Shown one piece after another: positions 44,191 through 52,903 of a stretch of 64,000 nucleotides of DNA. A model generated the notes under the pieces. It was not told the DNA's origin. It made no database searches and was given only the letters and a program-made list of their open reading frames with translations. Position numbers and translations under genes: made by a program. How positions within the stretch are numbered: position 1 is the first letter of the stretch; every line of letters begins with the position of its first letter. The stretch comes from Actinomycetes bacterium (GTDB taxonomy: Bacteria; Actinomycetota; Acidimicrobiia; Acidimicrobiales; Palsa-688). Where the stretch lies: the NCBI GenBank assembly GCA_021787035.1, contig JAJYMM010000126.1:1-64000 (forward strand), given 5' to 3'.

Positions 44191-45210
44191 GTGCCGCCGG
44201 GGGCGGACCGGCCCGCCGGCGAAAAGGCGCCTGCCGGCGAAAAGGCGCTGAGGCCGGCCGGGTTCATAACCCCGATGCTCGCTGCACAAGCAAACGAGCT
44301 CGCGACGCGCGCCGGCGGCCCACTTAGCGCTGCGCCCGAAGGCCGGGCGGGGGAAGGCGGGCAAAGGGGTTGGTTGTTGGAGCCGAAGCTCGACGGCCTG
44401 CGGTGCATCGCGGTGCGCAACGACGGGGAGGTCCGGCTGTGGTCGCGCAACCGGCTGTCTTTCAACCAGAGGTTCCCCGAGCTTGTCGAGGCCGTCCTTG
44501 GGCTGCCCGTAGACAACATCGTGCTCGACGGGGAGATCGTGTCTTTGGTGGCGGGCCTGCCGGACTTCGCTGCACTCCAAGAGGGCAGTGCACACGTGGA
44601 GTACTGGGTATTCGACTTGCCGTGGCTCCTCGGCGAGGACCTCCGGGATCTCCCGATCGAGCAGCGCAAGGCCTTTCTCCAACGCGCCGTCGCCGAGAGC
44701 GGGCGTTTGAAGGTCTTATCGCCCCTTTCGGGCGAGCCAAAGTTGCTTTTCGAACGTGCTTGCCATGAAGGCTGGGAGGGCTTGGTCGCAAAGCGGGCCG
44801 GTTCGGCCTATCGCGGGGGCCGGAGCACCGGGTGGATGAAGTTGAAGTGCAGCTGCCGCCAGGAGCTGGTCATAGGGGGCTTCACGCCCCCGAAGGGCGC
44901 GCGCACCGCCTTTGGCGCGCTGTTGCTTGGCTACTGGGAAGAGGGCAGGCTCATCTACGCGGGCAAGGTCGGTACCGGCTTCAGCGAGCAGAGCCTGCGC
45001 GACTTGTACAACAAGTTGGAACAGATGGAGAGGCCGACCTCGCCGTTTGTGACGAAGGTCCCAGACAAGGGCGCCCGCTTTGCGGAACCGCAGCTAGTGG
45101 CAGAGGTCGCGTTCACCAACTGGACGCCCGACGGACGCCTTCGCCACCCGAGGTTCCTCGGGCTTCGCGCCGACAAGGCCAGCTCGGAGGTCGTGCGTGA
45201 GGGCCGGTAG
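44191..45210 (+). CDS. ATP-dependent DNA ligase, LigC/LigD-ligase type
   Basis: A 339-residue ligase with an adenylation and an OB domain. The nucleotidyl Lys lies in [13 protein letters not shown], followed by [32 protein letters not shown] and WMKLKC, the standard motifs I to V. The OB part has [21 protein letters not shown]. Such stand-alone ligases in actinobacteria act in repair or end joining. An N-terminal PAGEKA duplication comes from an 18-bp repeat (44212-44247). GTG follows the otsA stop without a gap. Confidence 0.9.
   Translation: MPPGADRPAGEKAPAGEKALRPAGFITPMLAAQANELATRAGGPLSAAPEGRAGEGGQRGWLLEPKLDGLRCIAVRNDGEVRLWSRNRLSFNQRFPELVEAVLGLPVDNIVLDGEIVSLVAGLPDFAALQEGSAHVEYWVFDLPWLLGEDLRDLPIEQRKAFLQRAVAESGRLKVLSPLSGEPKLLFERACHEGWEGLVAKRAGSAYRGGRSTGWMKLKCSCRQELVIGGFTPPKGARTAFGALLLGYWEEGRLIYAGKVGTGFSEQSLRDLYNKLEQMERPTSPFVTKVPDKGARFAEPQLVAEVAFTNWTPDGRLRHPRFLGLRADKASSEVVREGR
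44212..44247. repeat. In-frame 18-bp repeat, two copies
   Basis: CCYGCCGGCGAAAAGGCG occurs at 44212 and 44230 and encodes [12 protein letters not shown] at the ligase N-terminus. Confidence 0.8.
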
Positions 45211-45229
45211 ACTGGCGTTTGAGGCTCAC

Positions 45230-45235
45230 AGGAGG
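45230..45235 (+). promoter_or_regulatory. Ribosome site that decides the infA start
   Basis: AGGAGG lies seven bases before CTG 45243. The only conventional in-frame start upstream, TTG 45219, lies before this site. No ATG, GTG or TTG follows it in frame before the conserved IF-1 sequence. Confidence 0.7.
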
Positions 45236-45242
45236 TAGGGAA

Positions 45243-45473
45243 CTGTCCAACACTAGCGCCAAGGAGCAGGCGATCCTGCTCGAGGGCACCGTCGTCGAGT
45301 CGCTCAAGAACGCAACCTTTCGCGTTAAGACCGACAACGGCCACGAGGTACTCGCACACAACTCCGGGAAGATGCGCATGCACAGGATCAGGGTGCTGCC
45401 AGGCGACCGCGTCCAGGTCGAGATCAGCCCCTACGACCTGAAGCGGGGCAGGATCACTTACAGGTTCCGGTAG
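45243..45473 (+). CDS. infA: Translation initiation factor IF-1, CTG start
   Basis: A 76-residue S1/OB-fold protein that binds the ribosomal A site during initiation. Seen: [60 protein letters not shown] and YRFR, nearly full identity with bacterial IF-1. The protein appears to start at CTG 45243 (giving [10 protein letters not shown]), because the ribosome site AGGAGG sits seven bases upstream. A TTG at 45219 would add eight residues without a ribosome site. The usual neighbours rpmJ and rpsM are absent. A hairpin follows at 45499. Confidence 0.93.
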   Translation: MSNTSAKEQAILLEGTVVESLKNATFRVKTDNGHEVLAHNSGKMRMHRIRVLPGDRVQVEISPYDLKRGRITYRFR

Positions 45474-45498
45474 CCACCAGCCGCACTGGCCCTAGGTT

Positions 45499-45535
45499 GC
45501 AGTGGGCACCCCGGAGGGGGGCTCAAGCCCACTGC
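45499..45535. terminator. Bidirectional hairpin between infA and GDPD gene
   Basis: GCAGTGGGC (45499-45507) pairs with GCCCACTGC (45527-45535), and CCCC/GGGG runs in the loop can pair further. It includes the last codons of the convergent GDPD gene (stop at 45523). Confidence 0.5.
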
Positions 45536-46284
45536 CCTCGGCTTATCAACAGTTCCCGAAGCGCGCTGGGCCTATCGGTCATGAGGCCGTCGACCCCGAG
45601 GTCCAAAAGACGGGCCATCTCTGCAGGGTCGTCCACCGTCCATACATGGACTTGGACGCGAGCGCTGTGGCAGGTCTCGACGAAGCCGGCGTCCACGACC
45701 GTCTGGCCCCTGAAGTTGACGGGCACCTGCGCGGCGGAGCACCTCGCCCAGGTCGGCGCGAGGTGAGCACGCCTGGCGAGGAGCAGCCCAGCCACACCCA
45801 ATGCGCTCGCTCCGGTGGCCACGGCCGGCCCGAGGGCTTGGCGGAGCCGCGCCACTCGCCGAGCCGAGAAGGCTGTTACTAGTACGCGGGGGCCGGCGTT
45901 GGTGCGCCTGAGCGCTTCTATGACCGGTCCCGTGGCCCTGGGGCATTTCACGTCGATGTTCCAACGCAGCTCCGGCCAGGCTGCGAGCAGGTCCTCAAGC
46001 CTGGGGACAGAGCCCCCGTCTGCGAGGCGGGCATGGCCGAGATCTTTTGAGGTCGTGTCGCTGAGGAGGCCTGCAGAGCCGGTCAGGCGTTCGAGCCTGC
46101 TGTCGTGGAAGGCGACTGGCACTTCGTCTGAGGTGGCCCGGACGTCGGTCTCGATGTAGCTGTAACCGAGCGAGACGGCGTGCTCGAAGGCGGCCCAGCT
46201 GTTCTCTGTCGCTTCCGACCCCCCGCCCCGGTGGGCGAACGCAAGTGGCCGGGGGTGGTCGAGGAACGCCGGCAGGCCCGCCAC
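45523..46284 (-). CDS. Glycerophosphodiester phosphodiesterase
   Basis: A protein of about 253 residues with the GDPD TIM barrel, releasing glycerol-3-phosphate from deacylated phospholipids. Seen: AFAHRGGGSEATENSWAAF, YIETDVRATSD, VAFHDSRLERLT (catalytic HRG, E.D and H.D), and near the C-terminus VQVHVWTVDDPAEMARLLDLG and DGLMTDRPS. No signal peptide, so cytoplasmic. The GTG at 46284 follows TACCCT by 7 nt; a GTG at 46311 would add nine residues. Confidence 0.88.
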   Translation of the reverse strand: MAGLPAFLDHPRPLAFAHRGGGSEATENSWAAFEHAVSLGYSYIETDVRATSDEVPVAFHDSRLERLTGSAGLLSDTTSKDLGHARLADGGSVPRLEDLLAAWPELRWNIDVKCPRATGPVIEALRRTNAGPRVLVTAFSARRVARLRQALGPAVATGASALGVAGLLLARRAHLAPTWARCSAAQVPVNFRGQTVVDAGFVETCHSARVQVHVWTVDDPAEMARLLDLGVDGLMTDRPSALRELLISRGQWA

Positions 46285-46291
46285 AGGGACA

Positions 46292-46297
46292 AGGGTA
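46292..46297 (-). promoter_or_regulatory. -10 box TACCCT of GDPD gene
   Basis: TANNNT hexamer 7 nt upstream of the GTG at 46284. It would lie inside the gene if the GTG at 46311 were used. Confidence 0.4.
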
Positions 46298-46322
46298 CGC
46301 GCCCTAGGCACCTCACCTGGTG

Positions 46323-46328
46323 TACCGT
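46323..46328 (+). promoter_or_regulatory. -10 box TACCGT of FHA gene
   Basis: TANNNT hexamer 7 nt upstream of the GTG at 46336. The two -10 boxes of this divergent pair are 25 bases apart. Confidence 0.45.
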
Positions 46329-46335
46329 CTTCACG

Positions 46336-47424
46336 GTGGGCAACATCGATCTATCCTTTGCGAGGCTTGTCCCGACCCTCGGCGGGGACGGTTGGCTGTG
46401 CCGGCTGCCGAACGCCGTGGTGTGGGCACCCGGTACCGGCCAGGGCACGGCGGCATTTGTCGCCGCGTGCCTCTCAGCTAGTGACCCGACCGAGCTGTTG
46501 GGCAGGGTGGGGTCGCGACTCGCGGACCCCCGCTCAGAGCCGTGGCCGCCCTTTGCCATCGTCGCTTCGAGAGGTGACGGCCTGGTGGTGGTCGTCCACG
46601 GGCCTGTCGAAGTCGCGGTGGAGAGGGGCACCTCGGAGGCCAAGCTCTACGGTGGTGACGACGTAGGGTCTTGGTTGAACAGGCTGCTCCGTGACGTCAC
46701 CGGGCTCCGTGGAGGAAAGCAGGCCGAAGGTGACCCCTTCGCCGACTTGCGCGAGGGAGTGATCAGGGCCAGCGGTTTCCTCCTGGCCACTCCAGACAGG
46801 ACAGCGCGGCCTTGGGTGGCGGCATCCCCCGAGCCTGCAGCCGCCTCAGGTCGCCGAGAGCAAGCGGGCCAAGAACCAGCCTCGCGAGACTCCGCTCGGC
46901 GTGACAGGGCCCCTGAGGCCGGCCGGCGAGTTTCTGGCGGCTATCCCGACGCCGAGAGCCCGACGGTTGTCGAGCCCTTGGTCCCAGACGCCCAGTTCCC
47001 CGAGGCCGAGTTCACCATTGCCGAGGCGACGGGACAGCGCCGGGAGGCTCTGGGACCGAGCCAGGCGGTCACGGTGGTCCAATCTGCCGTGGGCAAGCTG
47101 ACATGGGACAACGGAGAGGTCCACCACCTTTCAGGCCCGGCGCTCATCGGGCGGGACATCGCGGCCGACGACGCCGTGCTTTCCGGGGAGCTTGCGCCGG
47201 TGGTGCCTTCCGGGCAAAACGACAGCATGTCCAGGGTGCACGCTGAGCTTCGGGTGCGCGACGGGGAGCTCGTGGTTGTCGACAGGGGGTCCACCAACGG
47301 GACCTTCATCTGGGACGAGCCCGCCAAGGCCTGGCAGAGGCTTGCTGCCGGTGAACCCCACGTAGTCCCTACCGGGACCGTGCTGGCCTTTGGCGAGCGT
47401 ACTGCGACCTTTGAGTCGGCCTGA
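46336..47424 (+). CDS. FHA-domain protein with unrecognised N-terminal domain
   Basis: A 362-residue soluble protein. The C-terminal FHA domain (about 255-362) has ALIGRD, SMSRVHAELRV and VVVDRGSTNGTFIWD, with the Arg, Ser/His and Asn-Gly that bind phosphothreonine. The N-terminal 150 residues (VGNIDLSFARLVPTLGGDGW, FAIVASRGDGLVVVVHGPVE) look like a beta-rich domain I cannot assign; the middle is a Pro/Glu/Arg-rich linker. A phospho-dependent adaptor is likely, but no Ser/Thr kinase gene lies in the window. Confidence 0.82.
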   Translation: MGNIDLSFARLVPTLGGDGWLCRLPNAVVWAPGTGQGTAAFVAACLSASDPTELLGRVGSRLADPRSEPWPPFAIVASRGDGLVVVVHGPVEVAVERGTSEAKLYGGDDVGSWLNRLLRDVTGLRGGKQAEGDPFADLREGVIRASGFLLATPDRTARPWVAASPEPAAASGRREQAGQEPASRDSARRDRAPEAGRRVSGGYPDAESPTVVEPLVPDAQFPEAEFTIAEATGQRREALGPSQAVTVVQSAVGKLTWDNGEVHHLSGPALIGRDIAADDAVLSGELAPVVPSGQNDSMSRVHAELRVRDGELVVVDRGSTNGTFIWDEPAKAWQRLAAGEPHVVPTGTVLAFGERTATFESA

Positions 47425-47505
47425 GGCGCGGGTAAACCCGAGCCCTAGACCCTGGGCACGCTGAAGCTTCGCTGAATTGAGGTAGTGGTCGTCCCACCCG
47501 CGTCC

Positions 47506-47511
47506 TATCGT
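47506..47511 (+). promoter_or_regulatory. -10 box TATCGT of sigR-like gene
   Basis: TANNNT hexamer 7 nt upstream of the ATG at 47519. I see no convincing SigR-type GGAAT...GTT promoter here. Confidence 0.45.
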
Positions 47512-47518
47512 GGCGGCT

Positions 47519-48118
47519 ATGGCTGACAAGGAGCGTTTCGCCGACCAGGCGATGCCCTTCATGGGCTCGCTCTACAGCGCCGCGCTGCGCATGACGCGCA
47601 ACCCGGCCGATGCTGAGGACCTTGTGCAAGAGACCTACCTGAAGGCCTACCGGGCCTTCGGTTCGTTCCAGGAGGGCACCAACCTCAAATCCTGGCTGTA
47701 CAAGATCCTCACCAACACCTTCATCAATACCTACCGGTCGCGGCGACGCCGCCCAGTCGAGACGGACCTCGAAGACGTGGAGGACCTGTACCTCTACCGG
47801 CGCCTCGGAGGGCTCGAGGGCGCATCGGCCGGGCGCAGTGCCGAGGACCAGGTGCTCGACCAGTTCAACGAGGCGGAGGTAAAGGGCGCCGTCGAGTCAC
47901 TGCCTGAGGCCTTCCGTCTGGTGGTCATGCTCTCTGACGTCGAGGGCTTTTCGTACAAGGAGATCGCGGAGATCCTCGACATCCCGATCGGCACGGTGAT
48001 GAGCCGCCTGCACAGGGGAAGAAAGGCACTACAAAAGGCGTTGCTCACTTTTGCAGAGCAACGTCGGCTTACCGTGCCGGCGGACGTGGGATTAGCTGCG
48101 AACCTTCGAGGGACATAA
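47519..48118 (+). CDS. sigR: ECF sigma factor, SigR/SigH type
   Basis: A 199-residue ECF sigma factor of the oxidative-stress group. Region 2 has [20 protein letters not shown] and [18 protein letters not shown]. Region 4 has [20 protein letters not shown] and [20 protein letters not shown]. The next gene encodes an RsrA-like zinc anti-sigma factor, which supports a disulfide-stress regulon. The ATG at 47519 is preferred over GTG 47510, which lies within the -10 box. Confidence 0.9.
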   Translation: MADKERFADQAMPFMGSLYSAALRMTRNPADAEDLVQETYLKAYRAFGSFQEGTNLKSWLYKILTNTFINTYRSRRRRPVETDLEDVEDLYLYRRLGGLEGASAGRSAEDQVLDQFNEAEVKGAVESLPEAFRLVVMLSDVEGFSYKEIAEILDIPIGTVMSRLHRGRKALQKALLTFAEQRRLTVPADVGLAANLRGT

Positions 48119-48120
48119 CG

Positions 48121-48420
48121 ATGCAACCCGAGGACATGTCGAGTAGGGGCGCGCCAGCCGGCCTTGGCGGCGAGAGCGCTTTCCTAGACCCGTGCCAGGA
48201 CGCCATCGCCACGCTTTACACGTACTTGGACGGCGAGCTCACCAAAGAGCGCCGCCACGAGATAAAGCGGCACTTGGACGACTGCGGGCCCTGCTTCCAG
48301 GCCTTCGGCTTCGAGGCCGACGTGAAGGCGTTGATCGCTTCTAAGTGCCACGACGACGTGCCGGACTCGCTTCGCCGGCGCGTGGCAGAAGCCATTGGCG
48401 CAGAGGACACTAAATCCTGA
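48121..48420 (+). CDS. rsrA: RsrA-like zinc anti-sigma factor
   Basis: A 99-residue redox switch. The ZAS signature HLDDCGPC (H-x3-C-x2-C) lies at about 57-64, with a further Cys in DPCQDAIATLYTYLDGEL and another in KCHDD. Oxidation of the zinc site would release the sigma factor encoded two bases upstream. Co-transcription is evident. Family placement rests on the motif and the neighbour. Confidence 0.9.
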   Translation: MQPEDMSSRGAPAGLGGESAFLDPCQDAIATLYTYLDGELTKERRHEIKRHLDDCGPCFQAFGFEADVKALIASKCHDDVPDSLRRRVAEAIGAEDTKS

Positions 48421-48517
48421 CCCGCTAAAAGGAGTGAACGGGGCCAGGGCGGGGTATAGAGCTAGCGTCGGCCGCCCGGCCGGGAAGGAAGTTAACCGAG
48501 AAGACGTTGATAGGACT

Positions 48518-48706
48518 ATGAGCGAACGAACACTCGCAGGGCAAGCGCTGAGCGGCGGCGAGAGGCCGTCGAGGTCGTTCGGCCGGGGGCGGACTTGCCG
48601 GCACCCGGGTTGTAGTACGAAGCTCTCAATCTACAACAACGGCAAGTACTGCTTCCAGCATGAGCCAATGACGGTGCCCCGCACCCGGGGGCGCAAGATC
48701 GCATGA
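48518..48706 (+). CDS. Small zinc-finger-like protein
   Basis: A 62-residue protein with C-x4-C-x10-C-x2-H in CRHPGC followed by LSIYNNGKYCFQHEP, plus basic tails. It could bind zinc and nucleic acid; short proteins of this pattern follow sigR/rsrA in some actinobacteria as far as I recall, but I cannot name the family. ATG at 48518 with only a weak ribosome site (AGGA). The frame is open further upstream, overlapping rsrA. Confidence 0.6.
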   Translation: MSERTLAGQALSGGERPSRSFGRGRTCRHPGCSTKLSIYNNGKYCFQHEPMTVPRTRGRKIA

Positions 48707-48785
48707 CGGTGAGGCGGTGCGGCGCGGCGGAGGGATGAGGTGCGCACGTGCGTCGTCCCAAGGTCTTCATTACCAATAGGCTTGG

Positions 48786-49967
48786 GTGATTACGCCCTCC
48801 TACACCACGTCACCCAATGGCTCGCTGAGCGCCCCGTCTAATGGTTCGCTCGCGGCCGACAGTTCACCTCCAAGCCCGATCTCTTGGGAGCTGGCAGAGC
48901 GCACCGCCACGCGGATAGCCGCGCGGCAGCCATGGCTACCTCCTGGGCGCCTTTCTGTCCTGGAGGAGGATTTCCAGGAGTTGACCGCTCTGGCCGAAGA
49001 GCTCGTGTCGGCGGAGACGGGGCTCCGCCCGTTGGCTGGTCCAGCCCGGGCTCGCGTCACGGACAGGCAGGGTTGGGTTGTGGCCAACATCGCCTCGGCT
49101 CAGAGGCTGATGCGGCCGCTGTCCAAGAAGCTGGCGGCGGCGATGGCCAAGCCGGCGCCGATGCTGGGCCCGATTGCCCTTCGGGTGCCCGCGGAGCTTT
49201 CCCGTAACGTCTCTGGTGCCCAGCTCGGAGCCCTTCTCGGCTGGATGTCAACCCGTGTCCTCGGCCAGTACGACCAGCTGCTCATCGAAGACGAGTCTCC
49301 TGACGACCAAGACATCGTCTACTACGTAGGGCCAAATATCGTCGACCTGGAGGACCGTTTCGGGTTTGAGCCGCGCCAGTTCCGTCTTTGGATCGCATTG
49401 CACGAGGTCACCCACCGCCTCCAGTTCACTGGCGTCCCGTGGCTCCGGCCTCACTTCCTTGGCCTGGTCTCATCTCTCGTGGAGGGCGTCGACCCCGATC
49501 CCCGGCGCCTCCTCGATGCCCTAAAAAGAGCGGTCTCCGAGGTCCGAGAGGGCCGCAACCCCTTGGACGACGGCGGCCTACTGGCCCTCTTTGCGTCGCC
49601 CGAACAGCGTCAAGCGCTTGACGGGATAGGCGGCTTTATGAGCCTCTTGGAGGGCCACGGAGACATCGTGATGAACCGGGCCGCCTCTGGACGTGTCCCC
49701 GATGCGGCGAACTTCGCCGGGGTGCTCAGGGCGCGCCGCCAACTTGGGGCGCTGGCCCGGGCCGTTTCCATGGTCGCTGGCCTCGACGCCAAGCTCAAGC
49801 AGTACGAGCAGGGCGAGCGTTTCATCGAAGCAGTCGAGGCCGCCGGAGGGCAGGAGCTGTTCGACCTCGTCTGGCGCGGGCCAGAGTGGTTCCCGACGCT
49901 TGCGGAGATCCGTGAGCCAGCCCTCTGGGTGGAGCGATGTGCCGGGGCGGCGCCGGCCGGCACCTGA
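48786..49967 (+). CDS. Zinc-dependent metalloprotease-like protein (DUF2342/zincin_2)
   Basis: A 393-residue protein with the zincin motif HEVTH (IALHEVTHRLQFTGVPWLR). The surrounding sequence matches an actinobacterial family sometimes annotated as coenzyme F420 biosynthesis-associated: LSRNVSGAQLGALLGWMS, VLGQYDQLLI and SLLEGHGDIVMNRAAS. Its usual place is directly upstream of tilS, as here. The substrate is unknown. The first 32 residues are Ser/Pro/Asn-rich. GTG at 48786. Confidence 0.88.
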   Translation: MITPSYTTSPNGSLSAPSNGSLAADSSPPSPISWELAERTATRIAARQPWLPPGRLSVLEEDFQELTALAEELVSAETGLRPLAGPARARVTDRQGWVVANIASAQRLMRPLSKKLAAAMAKPAPMLGPIALRVPAELSRNVSGAQLGALLGWMSTRVLGQYDQLLIEDESPDDQDIVYYVGPNIVDLEDRFGFEPRQFRLWIALHEVTHRLQFTGVPWLRPHFLGLVSSLVEGVDPDPRRLLDALKRAVSEVREGRNPLDDGGLLALFASPEQRQALDGIGGFMSLLEGHGDIVMNRAASGRVPDAANFAGVLRARRQLGALARAVSMVAGLDAKLKQYEQGERFIEAVEAAGGQELFDLVWRGPEWFPTLAEIREPALWVERCAGAAPAGT

Positions 49968-49971
49968 GCCG

Positions 49972-50940
49972 GTGGGCCAGACGCCCCGGCGCCAGCCGGG
50001 CGCCACGGCCACGGCCGGGCCGGACGTCACTGCCCCGGCCGGGCCGGACGTCGCCACGCTGCTTAGGCGCTGCAGGTTCCCAGTTGCCGGCGAGGCGGTC
50101 GTATGTGCTGTCTCTGGGGGTGCCGATTCTCTTGCCATGCTCGGGTTGGCTGTGGCGGCGGGTTGCCGCGCTCACGTAGTGCATGTCGACCATGGGCTGA
50201 GAGCCGAGGGAGAGCGGGAGGCCGAGCTCGTCGCCAGTGCCGCGAGGCATTTCGGTGCCAGTTTCGAGGCCGCCGTGGTGTCAGTGGCCCCCGGGCCCGA
50301 TCTCGAGGCCCGTGCCCGGCGCGCCCGTTACGCCTCCCTGCCCGAAGGCGTCCTCGTCGGCCACACGGCCGACGACCAGGCCGAGACGGTCCTCCTCAAC
50401 CTCCTTCGGGGAGCCGGGGCCGACGGGCTATCGGGCATGAGGGCCACCGGCGGCGGGTTGCGCAGCGTCTGCCGGCCCATCCTCTCCCTCCGTCGGGCGG
50501 AGACGGCGGCACTGGTGCGCTCGTGGGGGCTAGACGCCGTGGACGACCCTTCCAACGCTGACCAACGCTTTCGCCGCAACCGTGTCCGTCTCGAAGTCCT
50601 TCCCCTTCTTGCCGAGGTGGCCGGGCGGGACCCGGTCCCCCTGATCTGCCGGACGGCGTCGTTGCTGGCCGAGGACGCCGACCTTCTCTCTCTCATGGCG
50701 GAAGGGCTAGACGCCACGGACGCCAGGGCGCTTCGCAGGGTGCCCCGCCCCCTCGCCAACAGGGCGCTCAGGGCGTGGCTGCGCGAAGGCGAAAGCTCCG
50801 AGCGTCACCCTCCCTCGGCCGGGGAGCTCGAGCGGACGTGGGCCGTGGTCTCTGGCGAGGCTCGCGCCTGCGAGCTTGCCGGCGGGCGGCGCGTGAGCCG
50901 CCATGGGGGGCGCCTGCGCGTGGGTCAGGGACGGGCCTAG
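49972..50940 (+). CDS. tilS: tRNA(Ile)-lysidine synthase
   Basis: A 322-residue PP-loop ATPase that makes lysidine at C34 of tRNA-Ile(CAU). Seen: [16 protein letters not shown] for [58 protein letters not shown]. The C-terminal half is short, as in other actinobacterial TilS. GTG at 49972, four bases after the protease stop. A 21-bp repeat doubles a TAGPDV/APAGPDV segment at the N-terminus. The window's only tRNA modification gene. Confidence 0.92.
   Translation: MGQTPRRQPGATATAGPDVTAPAGPDVATLLRRCRFPVAGEAVVCAVSGGADSLAMLGLAVAAGCRAHVVHVDHGLRAEGEREAELVASAARHFGASFEAAVVSVAPGPDLEARARRARYASLPEGVLVGHTADDQAETVLLNLLRGAGADGLSGMRATGGGLRSVCRPILSLRRAETAALVRSWGLDAVDDPSNADQRFRRNRVRLEVLPLLAEVAGRDPVPLICRTASLLAEDADLLSLMAEGLDATDARALRRVPRPLANRALRAWLREGESSERHPPSAGELERTWAVVSGEARACELAGGRRVSRHGGRLRVGQGRA
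50011..50052. repeat. In-frame 21-bp repeat, two copies
   Basis: Two imperfect copies sharing CGGCCGGGCCGGACGTC, at 50011 and 50032, encode the doubled AGPDV segment of TilS. Confidence 0.65.
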
Positions 50941-51004
50941 GTGGCTGCCGGCCGGCTGGCTTGCAGGTCGGCCGTCCGGTCGGGCGGGCTGGGGGCCGCT
51001 CGCG

Positions 51005-51068
51005 CTGTGGGCCGGTCGCGCTGTGGGTCGGGCGGGCTGTGGGCCGGGCGGGCTGTGGGCCGGTCGCG
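51005..51068. repeat. 16-bp minisatellite, four copies
   Basis: CTGTGGGYCGGKCGSG units at 51005, 51021, 51037 and 51053 fill the tilS-hpt gap. The 16-bp unit is not a multiple of three, as expected for non-coding DNA. Confidence 0.85.
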
Positions 51069-51087
51069 CCCCACAGAGGCGCTCGAT

Positions 51088-51093
51088 TAGGTT
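51088..51093 (+). promoter_or_regulatory. -10 box TAGGTT of hpt
   Basis: TANNNT hexamer 8 nt upstream of the ATG at 51102; suggests a promoter inside the island. Confidence 0.45.
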
Positions 51094-51101
51094 GCTGGTC
51101 C

Positions 51102-51701
51102 ATGGTTGAGGGCTTCGAGGATGCCACCTTGACAGCTACCCCCCGAGGAGGATGGGACGCAGCGTCCGACCCCGAGCTCGGCGAGGTGGTCATCACGGAG
51201 GGGGACATCCAGCAACGAACGGCGGAGCTGGGGGCGCGTATAACGGCCGACTACGGCGGTCGCCCACCGCTTCTTGTGGGCGTCTTGAAAGGTGCCTTCG
51301 TGTTCATGGGCGACCTGGCTCGCTCGATCTCCCTGCCAGTCGAGTTCGACTTCATGGCCATCTCGTCGTATGGGAGCAGCACGCGGACCAGTGGCGTCGT
51401 GCGGATCGTGAAGGACCTCGACACCGACCTCGCCGGCCGCCACGTCCTTGTGGTGGAAGACATCGTGGACTCGGGCCTCACGCTTGCTTTCCTGCTGCGC
51501 AACCTGGCAGCCCGCAACCCCGCGAGCCTCGCGGTGTGCGCGCTGTTGGTGAAGGGCTCGCAGGCAACGGTGCCCGAGCTCGCTTATGTCGGGTTCCGGA
51601 TACCCAACTGTTTCGTGGTCGGTTACGGCCTCGACGTCGCGGAGCGGTACCGCAACCTGGCCTGCCTGCGCCGCTATGTGGGCCCGCTGGCACAGGACTG
51701 A
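51102..51701 (+). CDS. hpt: Hypoxanthine phosphoribosyltransferase
   Basis: A 199-residue purine salvage enzyme that joins hypoxanthine or guanine to PRPP. Seen: [20 protein letters not shown], the PRPP loop [14 protein letters not shown], and [19 protein letters not shown]. The first 20 residues are extra. The frame is open to 50775 through the tilS end, but the ATG at 51102 with a -10 box is preferred. In most actinobacteria ftsH follows hpt; here folE follows directly. Confidence 0.94.
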   Translation: MVEGFEDATLTATPRGGWDAASDPELGEVVITEGDIQQRTAELGARITADYGGRPPLLVGVLKGAFVFMGDLARSISLPVEFDFMAISSYGSSTRTSGVVRIVKDLDTDLAGRHVLVVEDIVDSGLTLAFLLRNLAARNPASLAVCALLVKGSQATVPELAYVGFRIPNCFVVGYGLDVAERYRNLACLRRYVGPLAQD

Positions 51702-51714
51702 GCCCGGGGCCACA

Positions 51715-52281
51715 GTGGACAGCCCTCGGCTTGCTGCTGCCGTCCGCGAGATCCTCTTGGCACTGGGCGAGGATCCTGACCGTGACGGGCTTCGTGAGAC
51801 GCCCGAGCGCGTGGCCAGGATGTACGCCGAGATCTTCTCGGGATTGCGCGAGGACCCAGGTGAGCACCTCTCGGTAACCTTCGAGGCCGAGCATGACGAG
51901 GTTGTGCTTGTCCGGGACATCGACCTCTACAGCGTCTGCGAGCACCACCTCGTGCCCTGGTTCGGCAAGGCGCACGTCGCGTACATCCCCGGCTCAGACG
52001 GGAGGGTGACTGGCCTCTCCAAGCTGGCAAGGCTGGTCGAGGGCTACGCGAGGCGGCCCCAGGTACAAGAGAGGCTCACGTCGCAGGTGGCCGACACGCT
52101 CGTCAGGGTCCTCGAGCCGACAGGCGTCCTCGTCGTCGTAGAAGCCGAGCACCTTTGCATGTCGATGCGCGGCGTCCGCAAGCCGGGCGCCGTCACGGTC
52201 ACCTCGGCTGTGCGCGGGCATTTCCTCACGAGCGCGGCGGCGCGCGCTGAAGTCCTCTCGCTCATAGGCCGGGGCCGCTAG
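51715..52281 (+). CDS. folE: GTP cyclohydrolase I
   Basis: A 188-residue enzyme catalysing the first folate step, GTP to dihydroneopterin triphosphate. Seen: [18 protein letters not shown], the zinc and catalytic motif [40 protein letters not shown] and [17 protein letters not shown] at 51715, 13 bases after hpt; no ATG is available in frame near the conserved start. Confidence 0.95.
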   Translation: MDSPRLAAAVREILLALGEDPDRDGLRETPERVARMYAEIFSGLREDPGEHLSVTFEAEHDEVVLVRDIDLYSVCEHHLVPWFGKAHVAYIPGSDGRVTGLSKLARLVEGYARRPQVQERLTSQVADTLVRVLEPTGVLVVVEAEHLCMSMRGVRKPGAVTVTSAVRGHFLTSAAARAEVLSLIGRGR

Positions 52282-52302
52282 CTAGGGGGCCTCCGCCGTC
52301 CC

Positions 52303-52800
52303 TCAGCGGGTGCCCGCGACGACCTGGACGAAATAGAGGGCTCCGCCGACCAGGACCCCCACCACGCCAGCGCGGTAGAGCCAGCTTCCGAGCTGCTCGT
52401 ACAACTCGGGCTCGAGCACCTGGCCCGGGCCGAAAAAGCGCCGCCGCCAGCGGGCGCCGAAGCCGGCGAAGAGGCACACCGCACCGTAAGCGCAGATCGC
52501 CTCACCAGCACCCGCATGGATGTAGCCCATCGCCCACCAGGTCGTGTACGCGAGGCTTGCCATTTTGAGGAAGGCCCAGGCACGAGTTAGGACTACCCAC
52601 GCTCGTCGTCGTGGCCGGCGTTCTCGGGCCGGCGATGGGGGGGAGGACGGCGAAGCGGGCGACGTCGCGCACTCGTCGAGCGTATGAGCCGTGGTGCTCG
52701 CGCGCGAACGCTGCTCAGCCGCCCACCACCCGTCGAGCGATCGGTCGCGCACGGCTGGGCCCCTAGGCGGGCGGTTTGCCACTGAGTATGGTTCGTCCAA
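52303..52800 (-). CDS. Hypothetical membrane protein
   Basis: A protein of up to 165 residues on the opposite strand between folE and folP. The first 65 residues are hydrophilic and Arg/Ser/Pro-rich. Two or three hydrophobic segments follow (FLKMASLAYTTWWAMGYI, GEAICAYGAVCLFAGFG, GVVGVLVGGALYFVQVV). No known domain. The start is uncertain: TTG 52800 or GTG 52782. It splits the folate genes, so folP is probably served by its own promoter. Confidence 0.6.
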   Translation of the reverse strand: MDEPYSVANRPPRGPAVRDRSLDGWWAAEQRSRASTTAHTLDECATSPASPSSPPSPARERRPRRRAWVVLTRAWAFLKMASLAYTTWWAMGYIHAGAGEAICAYGAVCLFAGFGARWRRRFFGPGQVLEPELYEQLGSWLYRAGVVGVLVGGALYFVQVVAGTR

Positions 52801-52903
52801 GCGCTACGGTGCCTTTAACGTGTCTTTTTCGTCACAGGTACGGCCGCTTGGTCCCTACGGCCGCTGCCCTCGCTTAGGCAGGCCTATAGGCTTGTAAGCC
52901 GGC

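Noticed and set aside
45219-45242. TTG start for infA
   Set aside because: It precedes the only ribosome site, and the added residues are not part of IF-1.
50941-51101. Extension of hpt into the repeat-rich gap
   Set aside because: The 16-bp repeat is not a multiple of three and the encoded sequence is low-complexity; the conserved protein begins at 51102.
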